Shown here: positions 9,497 to 18,430 of the stretch, one piece after another
Layout: each line of letters begins with the position of its first letter
Numbering within the stretch: position 1 is the first letter of the stretch
NCBI GenBank assembly: GCA_017516965.1
Contig: JAFXAP010000013.1
Coordinates: 35,759 to 99,758, forward strand
Direction: 5' to 3'
DNA: 64,000 nt
Source: Clostridia bacterium
GTDB lineage: Bacteria > Bacillota > Clostridia > Oscillospirales > Acutalibacteraceae
The notes under the pieces: model-generated
Seen by the model: the letters and a program-made list of their open reading frames with translations, nothing else
Database searches by the model: none
What the model was told of the DNA's origin: nothing
Program-made: the position numbers and the translations under genes

Positions 9497-10591
9497 TTAT
9501 ACCCCTCCTCTTAAATCCATTAACTCTTTATATTTTATTTTACCTAAATCGCAATTTTGCGCCGAAACGGTATTGCCACTATCTATGATTTCAGCCATTT
9601 TACTGGTCAAAAGTTTGTTGTCGGTACAGTCATTATAAAGCAGTAAAACATCGACATCATATTTTTCTTTTTCGCTTGGTAAATCATGAAGCATATCAAG
9701 ATAAATGGCAAATCCTATGGCGCCTGAGCGTCTGCCCATTTTATGAAGCAGATTATCATACTGACCGCCCGAAAGCACACTTTGGGAAATTCCTGCCACA
9801 TAACCTTTAAACACTATTCCATTATAATAGTTCATATCGCTTACAGCAGAAAAATCAAACTTTATTTTACCACCTAAAGATAGATTGTCAAGCATATCTG
9901 ACAATGTTTTCAGCATATTTATGCTATCTTTATCTATGTACTCACCTATTGCCTCTAATTTTTGTAAAACGTCGTTTCTTTCGCCATAAATGCTAACAAA
10001 TTCTGCCAACATTTTCTTGCAGTTTTCTGACACACCGTTCTCATCGCAGATACGCGCAAGGTCGTGGGCATTTTTATCAGATATATATTTTATTGCATCT
10101 TGCTTAAAACCTGAATTTTTGCATATATTATCAAGCAATGATGAAAGCAGTCCAAGGTGTGACACTTCAAGCACAAAATCGTCTGATATCAGCGATAAAC
10201 TCTCTGCCGCCATAACAATGATTTCATAAATATCGTATAATCCGATATCGCCTATGCACTCGACTCCTGTTTGCATAATTTCTTTAAACTGATGTGTGTT
10301 TTCTGAAACGCGATAAACGTTTTCATTATAACAAACCTTTTGTTTAAAGCCGTTTATATCTTCACCTGTTTTGATAATAGAAAGTGTAACGTCAGGTTTA
10401 AGCGCCAAAAGTTTACCGCTTGTATCATTAAACGCTATAATACGATCACTTACCAAAAAATCTTTGTTTTGAATATAAAACTCATATTCTTCAAACTTGC
10501 TCATTTTAAAGTGTTTATAACCATATTTTCCATAAAGCTCTCTTAGGGCAAATATCGCTTTTTCTTCATTTTTTAAGATATTATCAATCAT
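9497..10591 (-). CDS. hisZ: ATP phosphoribosyltransferase regulatory subunit
   Basis: This is a class II aminoacyl-tRNA synthetase-like protein related to HisRS, about 364 aa. It shows class II-type segments such as LKPDVTLSIIK and a C-terminal glycine-containing FKGYVAGISQSVLSGGQYDNL. HisZ has no tRNA-charging role and acts as the histidine-sensing partner of short HisG. I place the start at the ATG at 10591 because GAAGGTG lies just before it. An in-frame upstream GTG at 10615 would overlap yerC by 32 bases without a ribosome site. The gene then overlaps yerC by 8 bases. Confidence 0.88.
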   Translation of the reverse strand: MIDNILKNEEKAIFALRELYGKYGYKHFKMSKFEEYEFYIQNKDFLVSDRIIAFNDTSGKLLALKPDVTLSIIKTGEDINGFKQKVCYNENVYRVSENTHQFKEIMQTGVECIGDIGLYDIYEIIVMAAESLSLISDDFVLEVSHLGLLSSLLDNICKNSGFKQDAIKYISDKNAHDLARICDENGVSENCKKMLAEFVSIYGERNDVLQKLEAIGEYIDKDSINMLKTLSDMLDNLSLGGKIKFDFSAVSDMNYYNGIVFKGYVAGISQSVLSGGQYDNLLHKMGRRSGAIGFAIYLDMLHDLPSEKEKYDVDVLLLYNDCTDNKLLTSKMAEIIDSGNTVSAQNCDLGKIKYKELMDLRGGV

Positions 10592-10880
10592 TTTTTTCAC
10601 CTTCGCATCTACCAATAACTATGTCGTAACCACCTGTGCCATATTCGCAACATTTGCTTACTCGGCTTATTGTTGCCGCGCTGGCGCCCGTTTCCTTGGT
10701 TATCTTGGTATAACTTACTCCTTTTTTAAGCATCTTTGCTACCGACAGTCTTTGTGAAATATCAAGCGCTTCTTTTATGGTGCAAATATCTTCCAAAAAA
10801 GCGTAACACTCCTCTTTTGTTTCCAATGATAATAAAGCCTCACAAAGCTCATCTGTACTTTTATTGTGCCAACTGCTCAT
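10584..10880 (-). CDS. YerC/YecD-family TrpR-like transcription regulator
   Basis: The 98-aa protein starts MSSWHNKSTDEL and has a TrpR-type helix-turn-helix, with VSYTKITKETGASAATISRVSKC as the recognition unit. Members of this family control amino acid biosynthesis genes in Firmicutes, and its place as first gene of the histidine operon makes it a likely histidine-responsive repressor of its own operon. The start was moved to 10880 from an upstream ATG because GAAGGAG lies 5-6 bases before this ATG. A near-palindrome just downstream of the -10 box (10910-10923) is a candidate operator. Confidence 0.85.
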   Translation of the reverse strand: MSSWHNKSTDELCEALLSLETKEECYAFLEDICTIKEALDISQRLSVAKMLKKGVSYTKITKETGASAATISRVSKCCEYGTGGYDIVIGRCEGEKND

Positions 10881-10909
10881 ATTTTTCTCCTTCAAAATCA
10901 CTTTAGCAT

Positions 10910-10923
10910 ACTAATGTATTAAT
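10910..10923 (-). promoter_or_regulatory. Candidate YerC operator in the his operon leader
   Basis: ACTAATGTATTAAT is an imperfect dyad (5 of 6 arm positions match) lying around the expected transcription start, directly downstream of the -10 box. The spacing resembles TrpR-type operators (CTAG...CTAG-like arms), but this is inference from one site. Confidence 0.35.
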
Positions 10924-10930
10924 GTGATGA

Positions 10931-10959
10931 ATTATACTACCCCTTCTTTACTTTGTCAA
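10931..10959 (-). promoter_or_regulatory. Histidine operon promoter
   Basis: On the minus strand, TTGACA (plus 10954-10959) and TATAAT (plus 10931-10936) are separated by exactly 17 bases, a perfect consensus housekeeping promoter. It is followed by the 5' leader of the yerC-like gene. No T-box or attenuator-like structure is evident in the short leader. Confidence 0.85.
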
Positions 10960-10987
10960 GTAAAAGATACAATTTTTTTGTTAATTG

Positions 10988-11016
10988 TTGATTTAATTTA
11001 CCAAACATTGTATAAT
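10988..11016 (+). promoter_or_regulatory. Promoter for the flavodiiron protein gene
   Basis: TTGATT (10988-10993) and TATAAT (11011-11016) are separated by 17 bases and lie 46 bases before the GTG start. Confidence 0.65.
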
Positions 11017-11062
11017 ATATTAAAAATTAATGCAAATACTCTAATAAAAAGGCAGTGATAAT

Positions 11063-12853
11063 GTGACTATTACAAACGACATTAAGTATGTTGGCGTTAA
11101 TGACCGAAAAATTGATTTGTTTGAAGGTCAGTATATTGTACCGAACGGCATATCGTACAATTCATACGCAATACTTGACAAAAAGATTGCCATTATGGAT
11201 ACAGTTGATGCCGCTTTCACACACGAATGGCTTGACAACATTCAAAACGTTTTGGGTAATAATAACCCTGACTACCTTATAATTCAACACATGGAACCCG
11301 ACCATTCAGCAAACATTGTGAATTTTATAAAACGTTACCCCGAGGCTACTATTGTGTCATCACAAAAGGCATTTGCTATGATGAACCAATTCTTTGGCAC
11401 CGATTTTACCGATAACCGCATTGTTGTCGGCGAGGGCGATACACTTGATTTAGGAAAACACAAGCTTAACTTTGTTACTGCACCTATGGTGCATTGGCCC
11501 GAAGTTATTGTAACTTATGACAGCACAGATAAAGTGTTATTTTCTGCTGATGGCTTTGGTAAATTCGGTACACCCGACACGCAAGAAGATTGGGCATGTG
11601 AAGCAAGACGCTATTATATAGGTATAGTAGGTAAATACGGCGCGCAGGTACAAAATCTTCTTAAAAAAGCGTCAGCACTCGATATTGAAAAAATATGTCC
11701 GCTACACGGACCTGTGCTAAGCGAAAATTTAGGCTACTATTTAAACCTTTATAATATTTGGTCAAGTTATCAGGTTGAAGAAGAAGGCATTGTGATAGCA
11801 TTCACCTCGGTTTATGGAAATACTAAAAAGGCTGTATATCAACTTGCCGATAAGTTACGAGCTAACGGTTGCCCTAAAGTAGTAATAAACGACCTTGCTC
11901 GTTGCGATATGGCAGAGGCCGTTGAGGACGCGTTTCGCTATAGCAAGTTAGTTCTTGCCACCACCACCTACAACGCTGAAATATTCCCGTTTATGCGTGA
12001 ATTTATAAACCACCTTACCGAGCGCAACTTCCAAAACCGCACAGTAGCATTTATAGAGAACGGTAGTTGGTCGCCACTTGCCGCTAAGGTTATGAAAGAG
12101 ATGCTTTCAAAAAGCAAAAATTTAACATTTGCTGAAAATACCGTCAAAATTTTATCTGCTTTAAATGAAGAAAGCAGCAATCAGCTTAATTTGCTTGCAA
12201 ATGAGCTTTGTATGGATTATCTCGCGCTTCAGGATTCAACAGCCAATAAAAACGACCTTACCGCACTTTTTAACATAGGTTATGGTCTTTATGTTGTTAC
12301 CTGTAATGATGGCAAAAAAGATAACGGACTTATAGTGAACACAGTAACCCAGGTTACCAATTCTCCTAACAAGGTTGCTGTAACCATAAACAAAGAAAAT
12401 TACTCTCACCATATCATAAAACAAACAGGCAAGATGAACGTTAACTGTTTAAGCACCGATGCGCCCTTTGCCGTATTTGAAAAATTCGGTTTTGAAAGTG
12501 GCAGAAACGTTGATAAATTTGCTGAATGTGAGCCCCTGCGTTCAGATAACGGTCTTGTCTTTTTGCCACGTCATATAAATTCTTTCTTATCGCTCAAAGT
12601 TCTACAATATGTTGATCTTGATACACACGGTATGTTTATTTGTGAAATAACCGAAGCTCGTGTTTTATCTGATAAAGACACTATGACATATAGTTATTAT
12701 TATGATAACGTAAAGCCAAAACCACAATTGGACGGTAAAAAAGGCTTTGTATGCAAAGTATGCGGATATGTTTATGAAGGTGATACATTACCCGAAGATT
12801 TTATCTGCCCACTTTGCAAACACGGCGCCGCCGATTTTGAGGAAATAAAATAA
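11063..12853 (+). CDS. Flavodiiron protein fused to flavin reductase and rubredoxin domains
   Basis: This 596-aa protein joins the whole electron chain in one polypeptide. The metallo-beta-lactamase-like diiron domain (1-240) has the ligand motif HMEPDH at residues 76-81, then VHWPEV, SADGFG and CPLHGP. A flavodoxin domain follows (about 243-390, [11 protein letters not shown]). Next is a flavin reductase-like domain (about 405-540, [15 protein letters not shown]) and a C-terminal rubredoxin (about 560-596, [10 protein letters not shown] and CPLC). Such proteins reduce O2 to water or NO to N2O in anaerobes; a fused reductase plus rubredoxin resembles FprA joined to an Hrb-type protein. Start is GTG; the ATG two bases earlier runs straight into TGA. 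A separate rubredoxin gene follows by 19 bases. Confidence 0.92.
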   Translation: MTITNDIKYVGVNDRKIDLFEGQYIVPNGISYNSYAILDKKIAIMDTVDAAFTHEWLDNIQNVLGNNNPDYLIIQHMEPDHSANIVNFIKRYPEATIVSSQKAFAMMNQFFGTDFTDNRIVVGEGDTLDLGKHKLNFVTAPMVHWPEVIVTYDSTDKVLFSADGFGKFGTPDTQEDWACEARRYYIGIVGKYGAQVQNLLKKASALDIEKICPLHGPVLSENLGYYLNLYNIWSSYQVEEEGIVIAFTSVYGNTKKAVYQLADKLRANGCPKVVINDLARCDMAEAVEDAFRYSKLVLATTTYNAEIFPFMREFINHLTERNFQNRTVAFIENGSWSPLAAKVMKEMLSKSKNLTFAENTVKILSALNEESSNQLNLLANELCMDYLALQDSTANKNDLTALFNIGYGLYVVTCNDGKKDNGLIVNTVTQVTNSPNKVAVTINKENYSHHIIKQTGKMNVNCLSTDAPFAVFEKFGFESGRNVDKFAECEPLRSDNGLVFLPRHINSFLSLKVLQYVDLDTHGMFICEITEARVLSDKDTMTYSYYYDNVKPKPQLDGKKGFVCKVCGYVYEGDTLPEDFICPLCKHGAADFEEIK

Positions 12854-12872
12854 TTTTTTGGAGGAAAACAAA

Positions 12873-13031
12873 ATGAAAAAGTATGTATGCAACATTTGCG
12901 GTTGGGTTTATGACGAAGCTACCGGCGACCCCGATAACGGTATAGCGCCAGGCACAGCTTTTGAAGATTTGCCCGACGATTTCGTTTGCCCACTTTGCGG
13001 TGTTGGCAAAGACGATTTTAGCGAAGAATAA
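12873..13031 (+). CDS. Rubredoxin
   Basis: A 52-aa protein with the two iron-binding pairs CNICGW and CPLCGVG, plus the DPDNGI and [11 protein letters not shown] features of classic rubredoxins. It carries single electrons through an Fe(Cys)4 centre. A TTGGAGGAAAA ribosome site precedes the ATG. It follows the flavodiiron gene by 19 bases and is its likely co-transcribed electron donor, although that protein already carries its own rubredoxin domain. Confidence 0.95.
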   Translation: MKKYVCNICGWVYDEATGDPDNGIAPGTAFEDLPDDFVCPLCGVGKDDFSEE

Positions 13032-13052
13032 TTTAACGTTAAAATTCTAAAA

Positions 13053-13099
13053 AATACCACATTCTATTTTTCTTGTAAATTGAAATGGAATGTGGTATT
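13053..13099 (+). terminator. Long hairpin after rubredoxin
   Basis: A 12-bp perfect arm pair (13053-13064 with 13088-13099) extends inwards through weaker pairs. It is followed only by TTATTCTATA, not a strong T run. It probably ends the flavodiiron-rubredoxin transcript but could instead be a leader structure for the next gene, which starts 32 bases on. Confidence 0.5.
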
Positions 13100-13131
13100 A
13101 TTCTATATAGAAAAAATAAGGAGTCCTAAAA

Positions 13132-14733
13132 TTGTCACAAGATCAAAAAATATCTATTAACACAAAAAAAATTATAACATACGTATTGTGCGCTGCTTTG
13201 GCCATCACAACAGCGTTAGTTTCCGTTATACTGGTCCTAACGTTACTTAAAAACCCACCCACATTTTTTAATGCAAATAATCCATCATATATTTCAGGCA
13301 GTTCGAGTGGTTCAAGCAGTTCTTTTAGCAGTTCTGATATTACAAATCCAAATTTACATAAATATCAAAACGGACTTTTTGTTCCCGGCGCGGCAACAAC
13401 CTTAACCGAAGAGGGAGCCAAACAAAACGTTGACAAAATTGTAGAAGCCGCAGAAGGCATTGAACCTGAAAGAAGCAACAAAATTATTGTAACAAATTAC
13501 AAAGTAGATAAAACAGTTCTTACAAAAAAACAGACCAAAATTCCTGTTAATTATCTTTCACAAAACCCTGAATTACCCTCGGGTTGTGAAATTACTGCGC
13601 TTACCACCGTTATGAATTATTACGGTTGTGATATCACAAAAACAGATATGGCTAAGCGTTTCCTCGAAACATCAGATAACAAAATCGGCAATTTTTGGGA
13701 GGTTTTTGTTGGCGAACCTACCAAAAAAGGATTTGGTTGTTATGCAAAACCAATTATGGACGCTGCAAATAAGTATTTTCAGGCAACAAACACCTCACTG
13801 ATTGCAAAAGATTATAGCGGCGCTCAATTTGAACAGCTGTTAAAATATGTTGAAAAAGATATTCCCGTAATTATTTGGAGCACAACATACAACCCCGAAA
13901 CCGATACCTTAAGCGACCCATATGCAACGGTTAAATGGAGCATTGATGGCAAGGAGCTTGAGTGGATAGACCCTGAACACTGTATGGTTCTTATAGGTTA
14001 TGATCTCGACCGTGATGTTGCAATAGTTTCTGACCCACAGCGCGGCATAGTTGAATATAGCCTTAATATTGTAAAAGCAAGATATCTGGCTTTACACTCA
14101 CAATGCGTTGTAATAGAAGAACTTCCTATTGTTTCAGGTGTAAAAAACGGTGAGACATATTATACGACACAGTGTGTTACTGTATCCCCCCGAAATCTTG
14201 CTAGCATTACCCTTAATGGCAGAAAAATGGATAGCAATGTATTTTTAATTGATGGTAACCGTGAAGAGACTTATAGAATTCTTGTTACCAACCTTAGTGG
14301 CAATACTACCGAAATAGAGGTTTACACAAAAGACATCACAACACTTATGGAACCGCTTCAAGGCATCACAGAAAAAAATGCGTCGGCAAATAACAAAGAC
14401 CTTATTAACTCTGTATTAAAAAAGATACAGGCATGCGATACCAGGTATAATTCAGCCAGTGAAACACAAACAATTAACGATATGGTAACTAATTGCAATT
14501 TAATGTTAGAAAAGATAGAAGAAGCCGCAAAAGAATTGTCACGACTAAAAAAAGAAATGACTAAATATGAAGGTAAAGAACTGACATACAAAGATTCTGA
14601 AGACCTCGTTAAACTTTTAGATGATATAATGGCGCACAGATCATCCGAAAACGTTACTACTGCCCAGAAAAACGAACTTATTAAAATGCAAACAAAGTGC
14701 GAGGGTTGGGTTAAAAAAATACAATCGAAATAA
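13132..14733 (+). CDS. Membrane-anchored C39-like cysteine peptidase
   Basis: The 533-aa product starts at TTG, 8 bases after AAGGAG. One N-terminal membrane segment (about 13-40) is followed by a Ser/Gly-rich linker (about 54-70). The peptidase_C39-like domain (about 130-330) has the nucleophile Cys152 in LPSGCEITAL and the His region DPEHCMVLIGYD, then VSDPQRG. The C-terminal 140 residues are mostly charged helices. This architecture is common for surface peptidases of unknown target in Clostridia. It stands alone between two terminator-like structures, so no operon partner suggests a substrate. Confidence 0.8.
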   Translation: MSQDQKISINTKKIITYVLCAALAITTALVSVILVLTLLKNPPTFFNANNPSYISGSSSGSSSSFSSSDITNPNLHKYQNGLFVPGAATTLTEEGAKQNVDKIVEAAEGIEPERSNKIIVTNYKVDKTVLTKKQTKIPVNYLSQNPELPSGCEITALTTVMNYYGCDITKTDMAKRFLETSDNKIGNFWEVFVGEPTKKGFGCYAKPIMDAANKYFQATNTSLIAKDYSGAQFEQLLKYVEKDIPVIIWSTTYNPETDTLSDPYATVKWSIDGKELEWIDPEHCMVLIGYDLDRDVAIVSDPQRGIVEYSLNIVKARYLALHSQCVVIEELPIVSGVKNGETYYTTQCVTVSPRNLASITLNGRKMDSNVFLIDGNREETYRILVTNLSGNTTEIEVYTKDITTLMEPLQGITEKNASANNKDLINSVLKKIQACDTRYNSASETQTINDMVTNCNLMLEKIEEAAKELSRLKKEMTKYEGKELTYKDSEDLVKLLDDIMAHRSSENVTTAQKNELIKMQTKCEGWVKKIQSK

Positions 14734-14780
14734 TATTTTTGTTTGGCGTAAATAAATTTTATAATTTATTAAAAAAATAC

Positions 14781-14809
14781 TTGCAATCTTAAAAGTTTTA
14801 TGTTAATAT
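14781..14809 (+). promoter_or_regulatory. rpmB promoter
   Basis: TTGCAA (14781-14786) and TAATAT (14804-14809) with a 17-base spacer. A small hairpin with arms GACCAA/TTGGTC (about 14824-14843) lies in the leader before the AAAGGAGGTG ribosome site. Confidence 0.6.
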
Positions 14810-14866
14810 TGTGTTTGCTATGTGACCAATTTGTGTTTTGGTCGATTCAAAAAGGAGGTGCAACCA

Positions 14867-15055
14867 ATGGCAAAATGTGAAATTTGCAGCAAAGAAATTG
14901 CTTTTGGTATTAAGGTTTCTCACTCACACAGACGTTCAAACAGAACTTGGAAGCCCAATGTTAAAAAGGTAAAGGCTATCGTTGATGGTTCACCCCGTCG
15001 CATTAATGTCTGCACTCGTTGCTTACGTTCGGGCAAGGTTACCAGAGCTATCTAA
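14867..15055 (+). CDS. rpmB: 50S ribosomal protein L28
   Basis: The 62-aa protein MAKCEICSKEIAFG... is L28 of the zinc-binding type, with CxxC at residues 4-7 and CTRC near residues 48-51. An AAAGGAGGTG site precedes the chosen ATG. A longer in-frame start 45 bases upstream would include the leader hairpin and is rejected. It is monocistronic, with a terminator 22 bases after the stop. Confidence 0.97.
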   Translation: MAKCEICSKEIAFGIKVSHSHRRSNRTWKPNVKKVKAIVDGSPRRINVCTRCLRSGKVTRAI

Positions 15056-15076
15056 TCAATTCTTTGACTTAAAAGT

Positions 15077-15108
15077 CCCGTGTAAGTTTTACACGGGCTT
15101 TTTTCTTT
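15077..15108 (+). terminator. rpmB terminator
   Basis: A 9-bp GC-rich stem (CCCGTGTAA with TTACACGGG, 3-base loop) is followed by CTTTTTTC. Confidence 0.9.
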
Positions 15109-15130
15109 ACATAACGAAAGGAACATTTTT

Positions 15131-15790
15131 ATGATAAAAGCAGTTTTATTTGATTTGGATGGCACTTTGGCTGATTCGCTTATCGATTTAGCCGACGGTG
15201 TAAATCGCGCCATTGCTCAAAAAGGTTTCCCCACCCACGAGGTTGAAGCATTTAAATATTTTGTTGGTGACGGAATACCAAAAATGATTGAACGCGCACT
15301 ACCGCAAGAGCATCGCGATAGTGATACCATAAATGAAATAAAAGATATTTTCTTACCGTATTACGCCCTTCACTATGCTGATAACACCTACGCATATGAG
15401 GGTATGCCTGAACTTGTTAACACCCTTAAATCAAAGGGATTTATCGTAGCTGTTGTAACAAACAAGGAACAGCATATGGCAAATGAGGTTGTAACCTCTC
15501 TTTACTCAGATGTGTTTGACCTTATTTTTGGAAAACGAGACGGAATACCCGCAAAGCCCGATCCTACAGCCGCCTTAATGGCGATGGAAGAATTGGGTGT
15601 AAAACCTGAGGAATGTGTGTTTATCGGCGACTCGGGAATGGATGTTGCAACTGCAGTCAACAGCGGCGCCGTACCCGTAGGAGAGCTTTGGGGCTTTAGA
15701 AAAGAAGATGAATTGCTTGCAAACGGAGCAAAATATATAATCCGTAAACCGCAAGAACTTTTAACTATTATAGAGGAACTTAACAAATGA
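15131..15790 (+). CDS. HAD-superfamily phosphatase, phosphoglycolate phosphatase-like
   Basis: The 219-aa protein has HAD motif I FDLDGTLADS (nucleophile Asp8), a helical C1 cap, a motif II region VVTNKE, motif III Lys around KPDPTAAL, and motif IV GDSGMDVATA. This subclass includes Gph/PpaX-type phosphatases acting on small phosphoesters or pyrophosphate. It overlaps the MFS transporter gene by 4 bases (ATGA), suggesting a joint function such as handling an imported or exported sugar or organic acid. The exact substrate is unknown. Confidence 0.88.
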   Translation: MIKAVLFDLDGTLADSLIDLADGVNRAIAQKGFPTHEVEAFKYFVGDGIPKMIERALPQEHRDSDTINEIKDIFLPYYALHYADNTYAYEGMPELVNTLKSKGFIVAVVTNKEQHMANEVVTSLYSDVFDLIFGKRDGIPAKPDPTAALMAMEELGVKPEECVFIGDSGMDVATAVNSGAVPVGELWGFRKEDELLANGAKYIIRKPQELLTIIEELNK

Positions 15791-16959
15791 GCGCATCTTA
15801 CAAAAGTACAAAGATTGCCTGTTTTATAGGCTTTGTGGTACAGGCAATTATAAACAACTTTTTACCCGTACTTTTTATAATTTTTAACACACAATACAGT
15901 CTTAACTACGAACAACTTGGCAGACTTTTGTTCATAAACTTTTTTGTTCAACTTATTGTTGATGCAATAACACCTGCCATTGTTAAAAAAACAGGTTATC
16001 GCGGAGCCGCCATTGCCTGTCACGGCCTTGCGTCGTTGGGACTTTGTATGCTTGGCATATTACCCTTGCTTTTCCCAAATCACATATATATCTGTCTTGT
16101 TGCCGCAATAGTTGTGTACGCTTCAGGCAGTGGTATAATCGAGGTTTGCATAAGCCCTATCGTAGAGCTTTTACCCGGAGACAAAAAGGGCGCAGATATG
16201 GCATTTTCACATTCCTTTTACTGTTGGGGTCAAGCATTTACGGTGCTTATATCTACATTACTTATTCATTTAATAGGTCAAAACTCCTGGCAGTTTATAC
16301 CTTTAATCTGGGCAGCTATTCCCCTGCTTAATATGCTTAACTTTATGCGTGTTCCGATTGTTGAAGAGCAAAACGAACCTATTGGCAAGACTGCAAACAC
16401 ACTTTTTAAAAACCGCGATTTTTGGCTTTTTGCAATTATTATGGTATGCGCGGGAGCTAGTGAAATTGCTATGGCAGAGTGGGCTTCACTCTTTGCGCAA
16501 AAGGCATTAGGTGTTGAAAAAACCGTTGGTGATCTTTTAGGACCTTGCGCCTTTGCAATTTGTATGGGTAGCGGCAGAGTTATATTTGGACTGCTCGACG
16601 GTAAATTTAACCCAAAAAAAGCGCTTATTATAAACAATATATTATGTATTGGTTGTTATATCGGTGTTGGTCTGTTCAGCATACCTGCGCTCTCACTTAT
16701 AGCCTGCGCGCTGTGTGGTTTTACCGTAAGTCTTTCGTGGCCGGGTACCTATTCAATGGCGGCGCGTCATTTTCCAAATGGTGGCACACTTATGTTCAGC
16801 ATATTAGCTCTAAGCGGTGACCTTGGTTGTTCTATGGGGCCTTGGCTTTTGGGTATTGTCGCAAATAAGACTACACTTGAGACAGGGTTTATAGTGCTTG
16901 CTGTCTTCCCCGCTATTATGGTTATAACAGCGTCTATGCTTCGTAAAGAAAAATGTTGA
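15787..16959 (+). CDS. MFS transporter
   Basis: The 390-aa protein is strongly hydrophobic throughout with about 12 predicted membrane segments, starting KIACFIGFVVQAIINNFLP, and a GRVIFGLLDGKFNPKKAL loop between halves that matches the MFS loop motif. Major facilitator proteins of this size carry sugars or small metabolites with protons. It is translationally coupled to the HAD phosphatase. Nothing in the sequence fixes the substrate. Confidence 0.85.
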   Translation: MSASYKSTKIACFIGFVVQAIINNFLPVLFIIFNTQYSLNYEQLGRLLFINFFVQLIVDAITPAIVKKTGYRGAAIACHGLASLGLCMLGILPLLFPNHIYICLVAAIVVYASGSGIIEVCISPIVELLPGDKKGADMAFSHSFYCWGQAFTVLISTLLIHLIGQNSWQFIPLIWAAIPLLNMLNFMRVPIVEEQNEPIGKTANTLFKNRDFWLFAIIMVCAGASEIAMAEWASLFAQKALGVEKTVGDLLGPCAFAICMGSGRVIFGLLDGKFNPKKALIINNILCIGCYIGVGLFSIPALSLIACALCGFTVSLSWPGTYSMAARHFPNGGTLMFSILALSGDLGCSMGPWLLGIVANKTTLETGFIVLAVFPAIMVITASMLRKEKC

Positions 16960-17018
16960 AAATATGGGCGCTATCAGTTACAATATAAATATACAAATAT
17001 TACCTATGAGGTGTAATT

Positions 17019-17495
17019 ATGAAAAGAGATGACTATTTAAGCTGGGACGAATACTTTATGGGCATTGCTTCCCTGTCGGCGCTTCGCAGTAAAGACCCTT
17101 CAACTCAGGTTGGCGCATGCATTGTAAATGATGACAAGCGTATACTTTCTATGGGCTACAACGGTATGCCACATCACTGTCACGACGACGAGTACCCTTG
17201 GGAGCGCGGTGAAGGTCTTGACTCTAAGTACCTTTACGTTTGTCACGCAGAACTTAACGCTATACTTAACTGCAACACCTCATCTGTAAGAGGCTGTACG
17301 GTTTATGTAACACTCTTCCCCTGTAATGAATGCGCTAAAGCAATTATTCAGTCAGGTATTAAAGAGATTGTTTATATGTGTGATAAATATGCCGAAACCG
17401 AAGGTGTCAAGGCATCAAAGCGTATGTTTGACAGCGCAGGTGTAATCTACCGACAATACACACCAACAAACAAAGAAATTAATATTAAACTTTAA
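17019..17495 (+). CDS. dCMP deaminase-type cytidine/deoxycytidylate deaminase
   Basis: The 158-aa enzyme has the zinc/catalytic motif CHAELNAIL and the paired-Cys motif [10 protein letters not shown]. The N-terminal [17 protein letters not shown] and the [13 protein letters not shown] segment are typical of dCMP deaminases, also called ComEB in Bacillus. It makes dUMP for thymidylate synthesis. GAGGTG precedes the start. A bidirectional terminator follows it. Confidence 0.92.
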   Translation: MKRDDYLSWDEYFMGIASLSALRSKDPSTQVGACIVNDDKRILSMGYNGMPHHCHDDEYPWERGEGLDSKYLYVCHAELNAILNCNTSSVRGCTVYVTLFPCNECAKAIIQSGIKEIVYMCDKYAETEGVKASKRMFDSAGVIYRQYTPTNKEINIKL

Positions 17496-17496
17496 A

Positions 17497-17535
17497 CTAA
17501 AAAATCACTAACCGGTCAGGTTAGTGATTTTTTAT
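17497..17535. terminator. Bidirectional terminator
   Basis: A 13-bp stem (17501-17513 with 17519-17531) is flanked by A and T runs on the two sides, so it can stop both the deaminase transcript and the convergent AraC gene. The AraC stop codon lies inside the loop. Confidence 0.85.
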
Positions 17536-18331
17536 ATTCAAGCGGAGATATGCCCAAGGTATTTTTAAACACATAGCCAAAATACTCTACCGAATTATAA
17601 CCACTGGCAAAAGCTATTTCCTTTACTGTAAGGTCGGTGCTGTCAAGCAGATTGCAGGCATATCTAAGTCGCACAGTGTTAAGATAATCCGAAAAAGAAA
17701 TTCCCATCTTTTTTGTAAATTGAACACCTAAATAATTAGGTGTAATATTACAGTGTTTCGCAAGGTTATTTAGTGACAGCGGTTCTCTGAAATTATTGTG
17801 TATATATGCCACCGCTTTTTGCAAAAGCGATGGTATAACTGTATTTTCATCCTGTGATGAATTTCTTATAACTGTGATAATAATTTCGGCAATCAAATTT
17901 TTAATTAATATTTCACTAAAAAGCCCGCCACGTTGTTCCTCTCGCTTTAAAATATTAAATAACTTAATGATATGCTGGATTTCACTTTCATCTAACGTAC
18001 AACAAAAACGATTATAACTTAAAAACAAAAAATCATTTAATTTTTTCGGCAAAACATTTTCATTAAATTGCAGTTTTAGCATCTTCATATCATCCTGTGC
18101 TTGTAACTCGTGAAAATCATAAAACGACATTAAATAAATACTTCCACGTGTTAACGTGTATTTTTTATTGTTATAAATATGCTCACCCGTACCATCAAGC
18201 ACAATTTCAAGTTCAAAATAATCGTGCCAATGCGGCGCAAAGTATTCACCGTTTTTTAAAAAGCGTTCTTCTATATAATAATCCTTGTTGTGCTGAAGCG
18301 AAGACTGAAACTTGTTTATCTGCTTTGACAT
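17516..18331 (-). CDS. AraC-family transcription regulator with cupin domain
   Basis: The 271-aa protein has an N-terminal cupin-like sensor (HWHDYFELEIVLDGTG, residues about 30-50) and a C-terminal pair of AraC helix-turn-helix motifs (LNNLAKHCNITPNYLGVQFTK and VKEIAFASGYNSVEYF). Start is set at MSKQINK, preceded by TTAGGAG, rather than an ATG 57 bases upstream. It is divergent from the ROK kinase/GH2/SIS operon and is its likely sugar-responsive activator. Confidence 0.88.
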   Translation of the reverse strand: MSKQINKFQSSLQHNKDYYIEERFLKNGEYFAPHWHDYFELEIVLDGTGEHIYNNKKYTLTRGSIYLMSFYDFHELQAQDDMKMLKLQFNENVLPKKLNDFLFLSYNRFCCTLDESEIQHIIKLFNILKREEQRGGLFSEILIKNLIAEIIITVIRNSSQDENTVIPSLLQKAVAYIHNNFREPLSLNNLAKHCNITPNYLGVQFTKKMGISFSDYLNTVRLRYACNLLDSTDLTVKEIAFASGYNSVEYFGYVFKNTLGISPLEYKKSLT

Positions 18332-18381
18332 AAAAACTCCTAAAACATTGATTTTCTTAATTTTATCATAGATTATCTTAT

Positions 18382-18409
18382 TTTTCAACAGTTCCTTTTG
18401 TTATATAAT
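18382..18409 (+). promoter_or_regulatory. Promoter of the ROK/GH2/SIS operon
   Basis: A consensus TATAAT (18404-18409) sits 22 bases before the ROK start with only a weak -35 (TTTTCA, 18382-18387). A weak -35 is expected for an AraC-activated promoter. Confidence 0.5.
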
Positions 18410-18430
18410 AAAGCCAAGGGAGTTGAAAAT

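Noticed and set aside
10881-11062. T-box riboswitch before the histidine operon
   Set aside because: The leader is too short and contains no specifier loop or T-box sequence.
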